Assembly: GCA_029262415.1 (NCBI GenBank)
Contig: JAJCZL010000038.1
Span: forward strand, 113,073 to 177,072
Length of the DNA stretch: 64,000 bases
Origin: Deltaproteobacteria bacterium
GTDB lineage: Bacteria; Desulfobacterota; Binatia; UBA1149; JAJCZL01
Reading direction: 5' to 3'
Position numbers and translations under genes: made by a program. Shown piece after piece: positions 1-9,397 of the stretch; positions within the stretch are counted from its first letter, which is position 1, and the number at the start of each line of letters is the position of its first letter. The notes under the pieces are model-generated. The model searched no databases and was not told the origin of the DNA. It was given only the letters and a program-made list of their open reading frames with translations.

Positions 1-3000
1 GTCGCCGCAGAACTCGACTGTGCACGCCGAACTACAGCCGTCTCCGTCGAAGTTATTACCGTCGTCGCAGCCTTCGGGCGAGGTAGAGATTCCGTCGCCG
101 CAGACATGGGCGTAACCGAAGACCTCGAGTTCGGCGGTAGAGATGAAGTCGGCAAAGCCGCCGGGGTCACCGTATATCCGGATGGCGTCGCCCTCTATGG
201 GATCGAAGTCGAATGTGTAGGTTTCAAAGTTGACACCGTCATTGAACGCTGGGTACGGCGGTGTTTCGGTCAAGCCTGTGACGATTTCCCACACGCCGCT
301 TCTGAGCACCTGCACGGTCACAGCATCGAACCAACCACCGCTGCCGAAGTGCTTTCCTTCCTGCCAGACGACTCGAGTGAAAGTCGCTGGTCCGCCGTAC
401 GCGTACCCGATCCAGTCGTCGGCAGCGGGCGTGTTACCGTCATAAGAATCAAACTGTCTGGACGAGCTGTTGTTTCCGACCGGCGGTTTGTCGCCGTCTC
501 GGATAATCTCGATATTCTTGCTTCCGCCGCCGGTGGGGAAGGGCACGCGTGCGATGGAGCTGCCGAGTTGGGTGAGATTCTCCAACGCACGGACCGTGCA
601 ACTGGACGAACATGTAGGCGTGCCTGGCGGTTCGCACCCTTCTGTCCCGTTGACGATGCCGTCTCCGCAACTTTCGGTCGCGCAGGCGGCCGAGCAGCCA
701 TCATCGTTCGCGGTATTGCCGTCGTCGCATGCTTCGCCGGCCGTTGAGTTGAGGCTTCCGTCGCCGCAGACCGCCGCCGTGCAGTCTAGGTCGCAGACGG
801 CCGATTCTCCGCCGTCGTCGCAAGTCTCACCGGCCGCGCTGTTCAGTGTGCCGTCGCCGCAAACCGCCGGAGTGCAGTCAGTGTCGCACGAGGCTGACTG
901 ACCGGCAGTGTCACAGCTCTCACCGGCAGTGACGTTGGTTACACCGTCGCCGCAGACCGCCGCCGTGCAGTCTAGGTCGCAGACGGCCGATTCTCCACTG
1001 TCGTCGCAGGTCTCTCCGGCTGCGCTGTTTTGCGTGCCGTCCCCGCAGCCGGCAATCGTGCAATCGGTATCGCAAGATGCGCTCTCGCCTCCCGTATCGC
1101 AAGTCTCGCCCGCAGCGGTGTTGGTAAGGCCGTCGCCACACGCAGCGAAGGTGCAGTCGACGTCACAAGTCACAGACTGCCCGGCGGTGTCGCACTGTTC
1201 CGAGCCGTCAAGTTGACCGTTTCCGCATAGGGTTAGCGTGCAGGTCGAAGTGCACGCGTCCCCGTTGTTGATGTTGCCGTCGTCGCATTCTTCGCCGGCG
1301 GAAACAATGCCGTTTCCGCACGTGGTTACGGAGCAGTTCGAATCACAACCGTCGCCGTCGATCGTATTGCTGTCGTCGCAAGCCTCACCGGCAGCGGTGT
1401 TGAGCGTTCCATCTCCGCAAGCGGGGAGGGTGCAATCGCCGTCGCATGCGGCGGTTTGCGCACCCGAGTCGCAGGCCTCGCCCGCAGCCGGATTGAATAT
1501 CCCGTCGCCGCACACAGGCGCAGTGCAGTCAGTGTCGCACGAGGCCGAGGCGCCGCCGGAGTCACACACTTCGCCCGCAGTCGGGTTGAAGGTGCCGTCG
1601 CCGCAGGCAGCCGGAGTACAGTCGCTGTCGCAGGTGATCGACTCTCCGGCATCGTCGCACTGCTCGCCGGTGGTCACGATACCGTTCCCGCATACCGTGA
1701 TGCTGCAGTCGGAGTCACAGCCGTCACCGTCGGCAAGATTGCCGTCGTCACACGCTTCGCCGGCGGTGGCCACGCTGTTGCCACACGCCGTGAAGGTGCA
1801 GTTGGTGTCGCAGCCGTCGCCCTCGATCGCGTTGCCGTCATCGCATTGCTCGGATGCGCTATTGACGATACTGTCGCCGCAGACTTCGGTCGTACAGCCC
1901 GCGCTACACCCGTCGCCGCCCACGCTGTTGCCGTCGTCACATTCCTCTGCCGAACTCAGGACGCCGTCGCCGCAATATTCGCTGAATCCGTAGACCAGGA
2001 GTTCACCGACAGAGATGAAATCGTTGAACCCGCCGGGATCGCCGAAAAGCCGGATCGCCTGGCCGGCGATAGGCTGAAATTCGAATGCGTAGCTCTCAAA
2101 CGTGACGCCGTCGTTGAAGCCCGGGTAGGTGGGTGTGTCGGTGAGGCCGGAAACGTTGACCCAGGCACCGTTCTGCCTGACCTGCACAGTGAGCGCGTCG
2201 AACCAACCACCGCCGGAGAAGTGGCGACCCTCTTGGAAAAATAGGCTTGCGAACAGGCGCGTGCTCGGGAAGTCGTAGCCTATCCAATCGTCTGCAGCTG
2301 CACTGCTTCCATCGTAGGTGTCGTATTGCCGCCGGGAAGTATTGGTTCCGATCGGTGGGATGTCACCATCGCGGATAATCTCGATGTTGTGGTTTCCGCC
2401 ACCGGTCGGTGCGGTGACGCGTGCAATAACGATCGCCTCCTGCGTCATGTCGATCGGTAGCACCAGTTGGCAGCCGGCGTCGCAATAGGTGGTGCCGGGA
2501 GGGTCGCATTGCTCGCCGTTGTTGACGATTCCGTCGCCGCAGGTCTCGACAGCGCAACTCGGGCCGCAACCGTCGTCGGATGTCGTGTTCCCGTCGTCGC
2601 ATGCCTCACCGGCCGCAGAATTCAACGTGGCGTCCCCGCAGATGGGAGAGGTGCAGTCGGGGTCACACGTGGCGCTGGTGCCCCCGTCGTCGCATTCTTC
2701 TCCAGCCGTCTGGTTTACGTTTGCATCGCCGCACGCGGCAGCAGAGCAATCGCTGTCGCAGGCCGCGCTTTCGCCGCTGTCATCACAAAACTCGGGCGCT
2801 GTCACGATTCCGTTACCACAGGCGGTCGGTGTGCAATTGGAGTCACACCCGTCGCCGCTGGCGCCGTTACCGTCATCGCAAGCTTCGGGCGTTGTCAGGA
2901 TCCCGTTACCGCAGGCGGTCGGGGTACAGTTGGAATCGCAGCCGTCACCATCTGCGCCATTGCCGTCATCGCAGGTCTCGGGCGTTGTCACGATCCCGTT

Positions 3001-4344
3001 ACCGCAGCCGGTCGGGGTACAATTGAAGTCGCACCCGTCGCCGTTCGCGACATTGCCGTCGTCGCAGGCCTCGCCGGCGTCAAGGTTGCCGTTGCCACAC
3101 GCCGTGATGGTGCACGCCGAGCTGCAAGCATCGTTTTCGTCTAGGTTACCGTCATCACACTCTTCGCCGGCGGTGACGATGGTGTTGCCGCAAGCGGTAG
3201 GCGTACAGTTAGAGTCGCACCCGTCGCCATCGACCGTATTGGTGTCGTCACAAAGCTCGGGCGGCGTGACGAATGTGTCGCCGCACAGGGGAGCACGTGT
3301 ACCGCAGTTCGAGTCGCAGGTTGCCGTCAATGGAGGCTCACACTGCTCACCACGGGTTTGGTTGAGGACGCCGTCGCCGCAGCCCGCGACAGTGCAGTCG
3401 ATATCGCAGCCGAAAGTTTCGCCGCCCGCGTCGCACTGTTCGCCGGCGCTGTTGTTCGTCGTTCCGTCCCCGCACGTAACCCCGGTGCAGTCGGCGTCGC
3501 AGGTCGGCGACTCGCCTGCATCGTCGCATTCTTCGCCGGCGGCCACGTTAGTCACAGCGTCGCCGCAAGCGGGGACTGTGCAGTCGGTATCGCAGGCGGC
3601 TGACTGACCGCCGTCATCGCAAGCCTCGCCGGCGCTCGGGTTGAGTTTCGCATCGCCGCAAACGGCGAAGGTGCAGTCGGTGTTGCAGGCGGCTGACTCG
3701 CCGGCATCATCGCATTGCTCGCTGCCGGGATTGACGACGCCGTCTCCGCACACGTGTTGAACGCCGAACACGCGTAGTTCGCCGACGGAGGTAAACTCGT
3801 TCGCGCCGCCTGGGGTGCCGAAAATGCGGATACCGTCGGCAACAACTGGGTCGAAGTCGAGCGTGTAGGTTTGAAAACTCACGCCGTCGTTGAGGCCGGG
3901 GTACGGGGGGGTATCTACGAGTCCGGCCGCATCGCCCCACACACCGCCGACGCGCACCTGTACCTTCAGGTCCAAGAACCAGCCGCCGTCGCTAAAGTGA
4001 CGCCCTTCCTGGAACACCATTTGGGTGAAGGTGATTGGTGCCGCGAAGGTGTAGCCGTACCAATCGTCCGCAGCTTGGTTACTGCCGTCCCAGGAATCGT
4101 ACTGTCGGCTGGATTGGGTGTTTCCGACCGGTGGTGTATCGCCGTCACGAATGACTTCGATATCCTTATTTCCACCCCCACGAGGCGCCGTCACCTTTAC
4201 AATCGGGGCACCGGCGGCCGTGAGATCGACGGAACTCTGTGCCCATGTCCGCCCGGGGGCGGCAATAAGTGCCGCGAGCAGCAAAATACTGGTAGCCGGC
4301 AGCGCGTATCTATAGGGAGGACGTTTGTCGCAGAAATGCATCAT
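1..4344 (-). CDS. giant secreted cysteine-rich repeat protein with three discoidin-like domains (C-terminus beyond window)
   Basis: One frame stays open on the minus strand from a double ATG at 4344/4341 to the window edge, at least 1448 codons with no stop. Residues 1-36 look like a signal peptide (basic start, hydrophobic core, AWA-type cleavage end). A discoidin or galactose-binding-like domain (ending GELRVFG) occurs about residues 50-193, again about 635-787 and again about 1262-1411. Between them lie two blocks of roughly 14 and 15 Myxococcus-type Cys repeats (CGDG, then GEQCDDG, then GDGCDSDC pattern); two more follow the third domain. The first domain closely matches the N-terminus of the protein at 12458-15388. 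It is probably exported to the surface or outside. Function unknown; adhesion or polysaccharide binding is inference. Confidence 0.85.
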   Translation of the reverse strand, partial: MMHFCDKRPPYRYALPATSILLLAALIAAPGRTWAQSSVDLTAAGAPIVKVTAPRGGGNKDIEVIRDGDTPPVGNTQSSRQYDSWDGSNQAADDWYGYTFAAPITFTQMVFQEGRHFSDGGWFLDLKVQVRVGGVWGDAAGLVDTPPYPGLNDGVSFQTYTLDFDPVVADGIRIFGTPGGANEFTSVGELRVFGVQHVCGDGVVNPGSEQCDDAGESAACNTDCTFAVCGDAKLNPSAGEACDDGGQSAACDTDCTVPACGDAVTNVAAGEECDDAGESPTCDADCTGVTCGDGTTNNSAGEQCDAGGETFGCDIDCTVAGCGDGVLNQTRGEQCEPPLTATCDSNCGTRAPLCGDTFVTPPELCDDTNTVDGDGCDSNCTPTACGNTIVTAGEECDDGNLDENDACSSACTITACGNGNLDAGEACDDGNVANGDGCDFNCTPTGCGNGIVTTPETCDDGNGADGDGCDSNCTPTACGNGILTTPEACDDGNGASGDGCDSNCTPTACGNGIVTAPEFCDDSGESAACDSDCSAAACGDANVNQTAGEECDDGGTSATCDPDCTSPICGDATLNSAAGEACDDGNTTSDDGCGPSCAVETCGDGIVNNGEQCDPPGTTYCDAGCQLVLPIDMTQEAIVIARVTAPTGGGNHNIEIIRDGDIPPIGTNTSRRQYDTYDGSSAAADDWIGYDFPSTRLFASLFFQEGRHFSGGGWFDALTVQVRQNGAWVNVSGLTDTPTYPGFNDGVTFESYAFEFQPIAGQAIRLFGDPGGFNDFISVGELLVYGFSEYCGDGVLSSAEECDDGNSVGGDGCSAGCTTEVCGDSIVNSASEQCDDGNAIEGDGCDTNCTFTACGNSVATAGEACDDGNLADGDGCDSDCSITVCGNGIVTTGEQCDDAGESITCDSDCTPAACGDGTFNPTAGEVCDSGGASASCDTDCTAPVCGDGIFNPAAGEACDSGAQTAACDGDCTLPACGDGTLNTAAGEACDDSNTIDGDGCDSNCSVTTCGNGIVSAGEECDDGNINNGDACTSTCTLTLCGNGQLDGSEQCDTAGQSVTCDVDCTFAACGDGLTNTAAGETCDTGGESASCDTDCTIAGCGDGTQNSAAGETCDDSGESAVCDLDCTAAVCGDGVTNVTAGESCDTAGQSASCDTDCTPAVCGDGTLNSAAGETCDDGGESAVCDLDCTAAVCGDGSLNSTAGEACDDGNTANDDGCSAACATESCGDGIVNGTEGCEPPGTPTCSSSCTVRALENLTQLGSSIARVPFPTGGGSKNIEIIRDGDKPPVGNNSSSRQFDSYDGNTPAADDWIGYAYGGPATFTRVVWQEGKHFGSGGWFDAVTVQVLRSGVWEIVTGLTETPPYPAFNDGVNFETYTFDFDPIEGDAIRIYGDPGGFADFISTAELEVFGYAHVCGDGISTSPEGCDDGNNFDGDGCSSACTVEFCGD
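655..1980 (-). repeat. tandem Cys-repeat block 2 (about 15 units of about 93 bp)
   Basis: This has the same unit and spacing as block 1, with unit starts near 1971, 1875, 1782, 1687, 1601, 1505, 1411, 1315, 1218, 1131, 1039, 949, 856, 763 and 662. Each unit carries six to eight Cys in the pattern expected for disulfide-knotted extracellular modules. Confidence 0.8.
2520..3765 (-). repeat. tandem Cys-repeat block 1 (about 14 units of about 93 bp)
   Basis: The CGDG-coding start of each unit recurs about every 90-96 bases on the minus strand (for example near 3751, 3655, 3561, 3470, 3376, 3283, 3186). Units are in frame and diverged, so this is a protein repeat (DUF4215/Myxococcus cysteine-rich type) and not a DNA satellite. 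Confidence 0.8.
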
Positions 4345-4450
4345 CACTGTCGCAGTGGCTATCCTTGGGCAGAGCACAGCGCAGGGCCGGGGCGCCCTCG
4401 GCTGTCACAGGTTTCCCGGGGGCCGGTACTCCCTATGTCCGAAATCGCAC

Positions 4451-4480
4451 AATACTCCTGTTTAGAACACTAATAGTCAA
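4451..4480 (-). promoter_or_regulatory. weak sigma70-like promoter for the giant Cys-rich gene
   Basis: On the minus strand TTGACT (4480-4475) and AGTATT (4456-4451) are 18 bases apart, about 107 bases upstream of the start codon. The rest of the 4345-4608 gap shows nothing else I can name. Confidence 0.3.
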
Positions 4481-4608
4481 TGAACTCGAATGTCGAGACG
4501 GTTATTTGCAGCGGTACGAAAACGGACGAATTTATCCCCCTGGGGTAGTGTATGCCTGCTCAAATGGGGGGGCGGTGTTCGCTGAAGCGTCCCTTGCGTG
4601 TGTCGAGA

Positions 4609-5886
4609 TCAATTTCGGCACGCTCCCGCCAAGTCGATCAACACCTGGTCGGGACGCATGAGTTCGGGAATCCTCTTGAAGTCGGGATCTTTGGTTCCGA
4701 TGACAAGGACATCGCTTCGTTCCACCATCTCCTCGATTGTCGCGAGCAAAAGCTTGGCGATGTGCGGTATGTGCGAGCTCATGTAGCTCTGGTTGGCCCC
4801 GACTAAGTCGGGCGGCGAGACGTTGCGGTCGTAGACTGCGACTTCCAAGCCTTTGCCTATCAGGGTTTCGACGATTTCAACGAGCGGCGATTCTCGCAGA
4901 TCGTCGGTACCCGCTTTGAAAGCCACGCCGAACATCCCTATCCGTTTTGGCGCGTGTTCGAGAATCCGTGCGATGCTCATGTCGCGATGCGCCCTGTTGC
5001 TGTCCAACGTCGCGGAAAGTAGTGGAACGTTCAAGCCGTTGGAACGGCCGAAATGCACGAGCGCGCGTGTGTCCTTGGGCAAGCACGAACCTCCGAACGG
5101 TGTTCCGGGTTTCATGTAGGCGGGCGAGATGTTCAGCTTCTTGTCTAAACAGACGAGTCGCATGACCTCGTGTGTGTCGATCCCGGCATGGTCTCCGACC
5201 CTCGAAAGCTCGTTAGCGAAGGCAACCTTGACAGCGTGGAACGCGTTGTTCGCGTACTTGACCAGACCAGCGGTTTTCAAGTCACTGAAGACGAAGTCGG
5301 CGTCAAGGAACCCGTACATTTCCCTAAGCGGCGCTTCGGTCTTCTTGTCGTCGCAACCGAACAGCGTGAACTCGGGCTTGTAGAAATCTTCGATCGCGGT
5401 GCCTTCGCGGAGGAACTCGGGGTTCACCGCGAGGCCGAAGCCGTCGCCGACGCGGCATCCCGCACCTTTTTCGAGTCGGGGAATCACCTCGCCGATGACG
5501 ATTGTCGGCAGTACCGTGCTTCGCAGTACCATCACCGGGTAGTCTGTCCGTCCTGCGAACGCTTTGCCGATCTGCTCGCTGACACGTCTGAGCGCGGTCG
5601 TCGATACCGCGCCGCTCGACTCGCTGGGGGTACCGACGCAGACCATCGTGATCTGCGCGTCGCTCAGAGCGCCGGCACCGTCGGTCGTTGCCGTAAGGCG
5701 GCCCGCGGCGTGTGCTTCTTTGACCATGGCACTCAAACCGGGCTCAAGAATCGGGCTAACCCCTTGATTCAAAGCGTCAATCTTAACTTCGCTGATATCG
5801 ACGCCGACGACGTCGTGACCCTCACGCGCCAATACGGCAGCGGTTACACAGCCGACGTATCCCATTCCGATCACAGCAATCTTCAT
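4609..5886 (-). CDS. GDP-mannose/UDP-glucose 6-dehydrogenase family protein (AlgD-like)
   Basis: A 425-residue NAD-dependent nucleotide-sugar dehydrogenase, which oxidises GDP-mannose or UDP-glucose to the uronic acid donor in the cytoplasm. The N-terminal Rossmann motif GMGYVG is at about residues 7-12. The central helix carries NAFHAVKVAFANE, and the catalytic Cys lies in GGSCLPKDTRAL near residue 268. The C-terminal FKAGTDDLRESPL is the UDP-binding domain signature. Several stretches (KLNISPAYMKPG, LIGKGLEVAVYDRN) resemble AlgD more than Ugd, so GDP-mannose is the likelier substrate, though this is inferred. AGGAG lies 7 bases before the ATG. It is the last gene of the leftward polysaccharide operon. 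Confidence 0.9.
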   Translation of the reverse strand: MKIAVIGMGYVGCVTAAVLAREGHDVVGVDISEVKIDALNQGVSPILEPGLSAMVKEAHAAGRLTATTDGAGALSDAQITMVCVGTPSESSGAVSTTALRRVSEQIGKAFAGRTDYPVMVLRSTVLPTIVIGEVIPRLEKGAGCRVGDGFGLAVNPEFLREGTAIEDFYKPEFTLFGCDDKKTEAPLREMYGFLDADFVFSDLKTAGLVKYANNAFHAVKVAFANELSRVGDHAGIDTHEVMRLVCLDKKLNISPAYMKPGTPFGGSCLPKDTRALVHFGRSNGLNVPLLSATLDSNRAHRDMSIARILEHAPKRIGMFGVAFKAGTDDLRESPLVEIVETLIGKGLEVAVYDRNVSPPDLVGANQSYMSSHIPHIAKLLLATIEEMVERSDVLVIGTKDPDFKRIPELMRPDQVLIDLAGACRN

Positions 5887-5912
5887 TCCGATGCTCCTGT
5901 CCTCGCGTGCTC

Positions 5913-6926
5913 TTAGCTACGAGGTGTTCCCGTCTGCAGGCCATCGTTCGCAGCGACGTCGTCGGCTCCGAGTGTGTCCTTGAGCGCTTCTATCCTATGC
6001 GCGTACAACGTGCGGCGTTCCTTACGGTACTCTTTCATCTCGGCGCTGAGCGACGCTTCGTCCTTTAACGCTTGCACGATACCCGTGGAGATCCCTTCGG
6101 GCGTGTTCTTCACGTGTACGGTTCCCCTCGCGAAGGTCTCGTGGAGGATTTGCCAATCCGAAGTCACCAACGGTTTTTCCATCGCCACCGCTTCGTAACC
6201 GCCCCGTTGCATTGTGTGGTCGTGGGTCGTCAATACCACTACGGCGTCGGCGGCTTTGAGTAATCCGGCGTAGGCCTGCTCGGAGACGAAGCCGGTGAAG
6301 CTCAAGTTCGCGGGTGCCCGTTCGACGAGGCCCTGGGGCGCGTTGTTCAGGTTACCGGTGACGAAAAACGAAACATCCGGAAGTCGTTTCGCTGCCGCGA
6401 GCACCTCTTCTACCGGCTCATCGACAGAGAAGGTGTTGACGACCACGACACGTTGTCCCTTGCACGGCTCGGGTGCTTCGGCTTCGCAGAAAGCGACCGG
6501 TACGTCGCCGATCACCACGGTGACGGCACCCCACGATTCGCAAATCTCCTTGAGATGATCGTTGGTTACGATAACCGTGTCGGCAGCAGCGAACATTCGG
6601 CGCGTCAACGGCAGCAACCAAGTCCATCGTTTGTGAGCGAAAATTCCGGTGTGGGCATCGATGACGATCTTCGCCCGGTTCCAACGTGCCCACAGGTATA
6701 CGGGGATAGCTGCGAAAATAGGCGGCACCGCGACGAAGACGACCGCCGGACGCTCGGCCCGCAGCGTCCGCAGCGAGGCAAACGTTTGCAAAACGTACTT
6801 CGCCGGTGCGTGCAGAGGGTTCTTGAACTCGAAGTAGTGAATCAGGTGGGAAGAACCGCCCAAAGTCGCGGCGATCGTGTCGCTGCGACGGCAGTAGGGA
6901 TACCATGTGATGAAGGTTGATTTCAT
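5913..6926 (-). CDS. glycosyltransferase (GT4-like fold)
   Basis: About 337 residues. The N-terminal half resembles the acceptor domain of GT-B enzymes (IDAHTGIF near residue 90). The C-terminal half has the donor-site pattern YAGLLKAADAVVVL followed by GGYEAVAMEKP, typical of family 4 glycosyltransferases. It should transfer a sugar during repeat-unit assembly at the cytoplasmic membrane. An ATG at 6965 would overlap the upstream gene by 29 bases; the ATG at 6926 leaves a 10-base gap and starts directly at the beta strand KSTFITWYP, so it is preferred. Donor and acceptor cannot be told from sequence. Confidence 0.82.
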   Translation of the reverse strand: MKSTFITWYPYCRRSDTIAATLGGSSHLIHYFEFKNPLHAPAKYVLQTFASLRTLRAERPAVVFVAVPPIFAAIPVYLWARWNRAKIVIDAHTGIFAHKRWTWLLPLTRRMFAAADTVIVTNDHLKEICESWGAVTVVIGDVPVAFCEAEAPEPCKGQRVVVVNTFSVDEPVEEVLAAAKRLPDVSFFVTGNLNNAPQGLVERAPANLSFTGFVSEQAYAGLLKAADAVVVLTTHDHTMQRGGYEAVAMEKPLVTSDWQILHETFARGTVHVKNTPEGISTGIVQALKDEASLSAEMKEYRKERRTLYAHRIEALKDTLGADDVAANDGLQTGTPRS

Positions 6927-6936
6927 TGCTATCCGG

Positions 6937-9201
6937 TCAGACCTGCACGATGCCGAAGTGTTCACTGAGACTCCCTTTCGAGCCCGCGACAGACCTTCGA
7001 TCGTGCGACAGGTAGATCTCGAAGGTTTGCCCAGCTGCGTCCTGTACCATTGCTGCCGGAGCCGTCGTGTCTTGGTCCGAAGTTGTAGCCGTGGCAGCGT
7101 TCTGGACCTGCAGGTGCCGCACGCCTTCGCCTAGAGCCAGATTGGCCAAAAGCGTGATGCGCAGCGCCGGGAGCACCGCCGTCTCTTTCCACGTCGCGGC
7201 CGCTGATGTGGTGAGGTCTCCGTATACTTCCGAGTATGGGGTCAACTCGATCAGCGGGCACTCGGTCCCATGGCTGCGGTGCGCGATGTCATCCGCGCGC
7301 AGATGGGCCCGGCCCGAACGTGAAAACCACGCGCCTGGTGGTTCAGCGCCGGTTCGAACGTCGCACTCCGGTGGTGCGTGGAGCCTGCGTGCGAAACTCG
7401 CCTCGCCGCATCCCTCAAGCCAATCGATCAGCAGCCATCCCCCGGCCACAGCAAGAACTCCGCGCCGGTGTATTACCGCCGGTCGTAGTCTTTGGTAGCC
7501 GTTGTGCCACGCTTCGACGTAATCGAAAGTGTCCTCGAAAGCCGCGCACGCCATCTCACAGCGCGGGATATTCAGCCATTTGAAGGGGTCGAAGGCATCG
7601 GCCTGGTCCATACCACCGACTTCGATGGTATTGTGAGTGCGCGTTGAGCGGAATGTATTACGTCGACCGTCCGCATCGTAGTACGCATACGTGCCACTGT
7701 CACTGAGGATGCGCGAGCCGCCGGTTTCGACCAGGACTGCCAGCATATCGGCGTGGCCGTGTGTCGCGTGGGGCATCAGGCCGAGAGGTCCGCAGTCAAA
7801 AATCAGACGCGCACCATCGACGTCGGCTCTGTCACGGAGAATCGCGTACCCTCCGCCTGCCATCGTCGAGCGCGGGCTTTGACTTGTGCGGGCTTTTTGC
7901 GGCACGACGGCTTCGCCAACGCCGCCGGCGGCGAGCCAAACCGCGCTCTCGTAAAGCGCTCCCGACCTGGCCGCGGTGGGGCGTCCTTCGGAGACTGACT
8001 CGCCCAAGGCGACCGCTTCTTCGAAGTTCCAAAAGTCGTCGGTAAAGAAAGGGATACCGCGTGCGCCGTCGGTATCGCCGATCTGGGGCACGGTGCCCTG
8101 GGTCCCGAGCCACACCGATGTTGCGTGGACCATCTTTTTGGTACGTTTGTCGAGTCCGGGCGGCACGGCGACACCGGAGTTCTTAGCGCAGGCGAGAACT
8201 TGCAGGGCAAAGTCGGATACGAAGCGCTGGTAGCTCGTCGACTGCTCACGATCCCAACCGTCTTCGTCTACTTGACGGACGAACTCACGGTCGAGCACTT
8301 CGAGTGCGCGTGCGGTCATGGATTCTGAATCGGGCCACTCCGGCACGAACATCGATACTACCGCCAAGGCAGCGGCTTCACCGATCAGGTGGTTGGTCGG
8401 GTCGGTATAGACCGACAGGTTCGTGGCCAGATGATCCCGGTGCAGCCGCAGGCAAGCCAGCCAGCGTTTGAGCGCGTGCTCTTCTATCTCGTGGAAGGGC
8501 AGCAGTATCTGCAACGTCCATACCCATGCGAGCGTGCGCATCGCAACTTCAAGGTTACTCGACCAATTGACACCAAGCGGGTGGGGGTTGGCGTCGATCC
8601 AGCGTGTAACGGTGTCTGCGCACACGATACCGTACCTCGGGTCGTTCTCGTACGCGCAGGCTGCCGCGAGAACCGCCAGGTATTGCATCCGGTTCACTTC
8701 CCAAACCAATTTCACATCGGCCTGGACACGGCGCACGGCATCGGCGTCGTCCATGACGGTTGCCGGCCACAGCGGTCCGAGATCGGGGTCGGCGTGCCAG
8801 TCGAAGTCGGCGTCACACGGTCGGAACCGTTTGCCCAACAGGTGGCAACCCGACTCGATCATGGCATCGGCGGCGGCAACGGTTCTACGGACGTTTCCGC
8901 TGCAAAATTGGCGGCTGAACTTTGCTGCTCGCCTAGCCGCAGCCGGGCTGAAAAAACCGCGTACCGGTGCTCGCTTCAGCAGATACTCTTGAGTACCGGT
9001 GCGCAACGCTAGCGGCGACAGAGCGTCGACTGCGGCGCTGTCGAGCGCGGAGATTGTTTCTCCCGCAGAAGAAGCTTGCCGCCGTTTGCGCGCGAGTTTC
9101 TCAACCCGGTGAGACACTTCGGCTGGTGACATCGAAAACAGGCGTCCGATCAGCCTGAGGCGTTTTTGCAGCGCGGGCTGTTTGTACCAAACGATCGGCA
9201 T
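6937..9201 (-). CDS. heparinase II/III family protein
   Basis: About 754 residues. The N-terminal part is an alpha-helical toroid (many Trp and Arg, e.g. NWSSNLEVAMRTLAW). The C-terminal part is the beta-sandwich heparinase II/III-like domain, with HATHGHADML and RSTRTHNTIEV carrying the His residues typical of the lyase site. These enzymes beta-eliminate uronate-containing polysaccharides; inside synthesis operons they may trim or modify the polymer. No clear signal peptide is visible. The start is uncertain: TTG at 9225 or ATG at 9201, neither with a strong ribosome site. It sits between the deacetylase and glycosyltransferase genes in the same direction. Confidence 0.85.
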   Translation of the reverse strand: MPIVWYKQPALQKRLRLIGRLFSMSPAEVSHRVEKLARKRRQASSAGETISALDSAAVDALSPLALRTGTQEYLLKRAPVRGFFSPAAARRAAKFSRQFCSGNVRRTVAAADAMIESGCHLLGKRFRPCDADFDWHADPDLGPLWPATVMDDADAVRRVQADVKLVWEVNRMQYLAVLAAACAYENDPRYGIVCADTVTRWIDANPHPLGVNWSSNLEVAMRTLAWVWTLQILLPFHEIEEHALKRWLACLRLHRDHLATNLSVYTDPTNHLIGEAAALAVVSMFVPEWPDSESMTARALEVLDREFVRQVDEDGWDREQSTSYQRFVSDFALQVLACAKNSGVAVPPGLDKRTKKMVHATSVWLGTQGTVPQIGDTDGARGIPFFTDDFWNFEEAVALGESVSEGRPTAARSGALYESAVWLAAGGVGEAVVPQKARTSQSPRSTMAGGGYAILRDRADVDGARLIFDCGPLGLMPHATHGHADMLAVLVETGGSRILSDSGTYAYYDADGRRNTFRSTRTHNTIEVGGMDQADAFDPFKWLNIPRCEMACAAFEDTFDYVEAWHNGYQRLRPAVIHRRGVLAVAGGWLLIDWLEGCGEASFARRLHAPPECDVRTGAEPPGAWFSRSGRAHLRADDIAHRSHGTECPLIELTPYSEVYGDLTTSAAATWKETAVLPALRITLLANLALGEGVRHLQVQNAATATTSDQDTTAPAAMVQDAAGQTFEIYLSHDRRSVAGSKGSLSEHFGIVQV

Positions 9202-9397
9202 CTGCTGTGTCGGTGTATCGTTCAAACTCTGACCATCTGACGGGCTGTGCCCGCCGGCAGGGCTGCGGGTCCATACCGGTGCCTCCCGACAAGCCGGCCT
9301 CTTCTATCATGGCACGGAAAAGTCCTGGATTCCGGGCGAGATGCAGGTCTCGATATGAGGACGAAAGTCCAGAGAACACTACGATTTATCGAGGGCT

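Noticed and set aside
1238..1993. Long plus-strand Ser/Pro-rich reading frames across 1-4 kb
   Set aside because: They are antisense to the Cys-repeat protein; the Pro/Ser bias is the reverse complement of its Asp/Gly/Cys codons.
655..3765. Regular 93-base periodicity that looks like a CRISPR or satellite array
   Set aside because: Units are in frame, diverged and encode Cys motifs; there are no constant repeats with unique spacers.
9101..9379. Minus-strand frame of about 92 codons between the deacetylase and heparinase genes
   Set aside because: Overlaps the heparinase N-terminus in another frame and has no family resemblance or ribosome site.
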